From positions 1 through 5,862 of the forward strand of contig CANDFN010000063.1 in assembly GCA_947384015.1 (NCBI GenBank): a stretch of DNA of 5,862 nt. The letters are read 5' to 3'. This stretch comes from an uncultured Clostridia bacterium (GTDB taxonomy: Bacteria > Bacillota > Clostridia > Christensenellales > UBA1242). Made by a program: the position numbers and the translations under genes. Under the pieces are notes generated by a model. It did not search any database and was not told where the DNA came from. It worked only from the letters and a program-made list of their open reading frames with translations. Shown in pieces: positions 5,816-5,862 of the stretch; position 1 is the first letter of the stretch, and every line of letters begins with the position of its first letter.

Positions 5816-5862
5816 AGATCGGAAGAGCACACGTCTGAACTCCAGTCACCATAATACATCTC
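5816..5862 (+). other. Illumina TruSeq adapter read-through (sequencing artefact)
   Basis: The 34 nt at 5816-5849 match the TruSeq indexed adapter exactly (beginning AGATCGGAAGAGC, ending CCAGTCAC). An 8-nt index-like word CATAATAC follows (5850-5857), then ATCTC (5858-5862), the first bases of the constant segment after the index. In the groEL frame it encodes the familiar artefact peptide IGRAHV. In reverse frames it gives the equally familiar VTGVQTCALPI and GDWSSDVCSSDL peptides. It is synthetic and not part of the genome. Confidence 0.98.

Noticed and set aside
5646..5859. Minus-strand frames starting in the last 20 bases of the window
   Set aside because: Their N-termini are translations of the Illumina adapter (TGVQTCALPI and GDWSSDVCSSDL types) joined to antisense groEL.

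Overview
The window is an AT-rich piece (about a third G+C by eye) of a bacterial chromosome, probably an uncultured or poorly described low-GC Bacillota. This is inferred from four things: strong A/T codon preference, GAGGT-type ribosome binding sites, a pair of half-size TauE/SafE-type membrane genes of a kind I associate with Clostridia-like genomes, and a large Thr/Asn/Ser-rich surface protein. TGA acts as a stop at the end of the first transporter gene, so the standard bacterial code fits. The taxonomic guess is inference; no rRNA or other marker is present.

Layout. Positions 1-2627 (minus) hold the first 875 codons of a very large secreted or surface protein; its 3' end lies beyond the left edge. 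A 95-bp divergent intergenic region (2628-2722) follows. Next come two plus-strand genes one base apart (2723-3088 and 3090-3479), each a half-length TauE/SafE (TSUP) membrane protein, probably forming one heteromeric anion transporter. They converge, with only 2 bp between them, on a minus-strand gene (3482-4213) for a membrane-anchored protein with a SPOR-like domain. A second divergent region of 94 bp (4214-4307) leads into groES (4308-4592) and groEL (from 4585, overlapping groES by 8 nt). The native groEL sequence stops at 5815, after codon 410 plus one base.

The last 47 bases (5816-5862) are not biological. They are the Illumina TruSeq read-2-side adapter followed by an apparent 8-nt index and the start of the next adapter segment. 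The window therefore ends at a contig end with unremoved adapter, and groEL is truncated by the assembly rather than by mutation.

Functionally these look like separate transcription units: envelope surface protein, anion exporter pair, cell-wall-associated SPOR protein and the essential chaperonin operon. There is no CRISPR array, mobile element, tRNA, rRNA or recognisable defence system. The most interesting biology is the modular surface protein, the split transporter, the divergent GroEL, and the absence of CIRCE at groESL, where a different N9-spaced inverted repeat is found.
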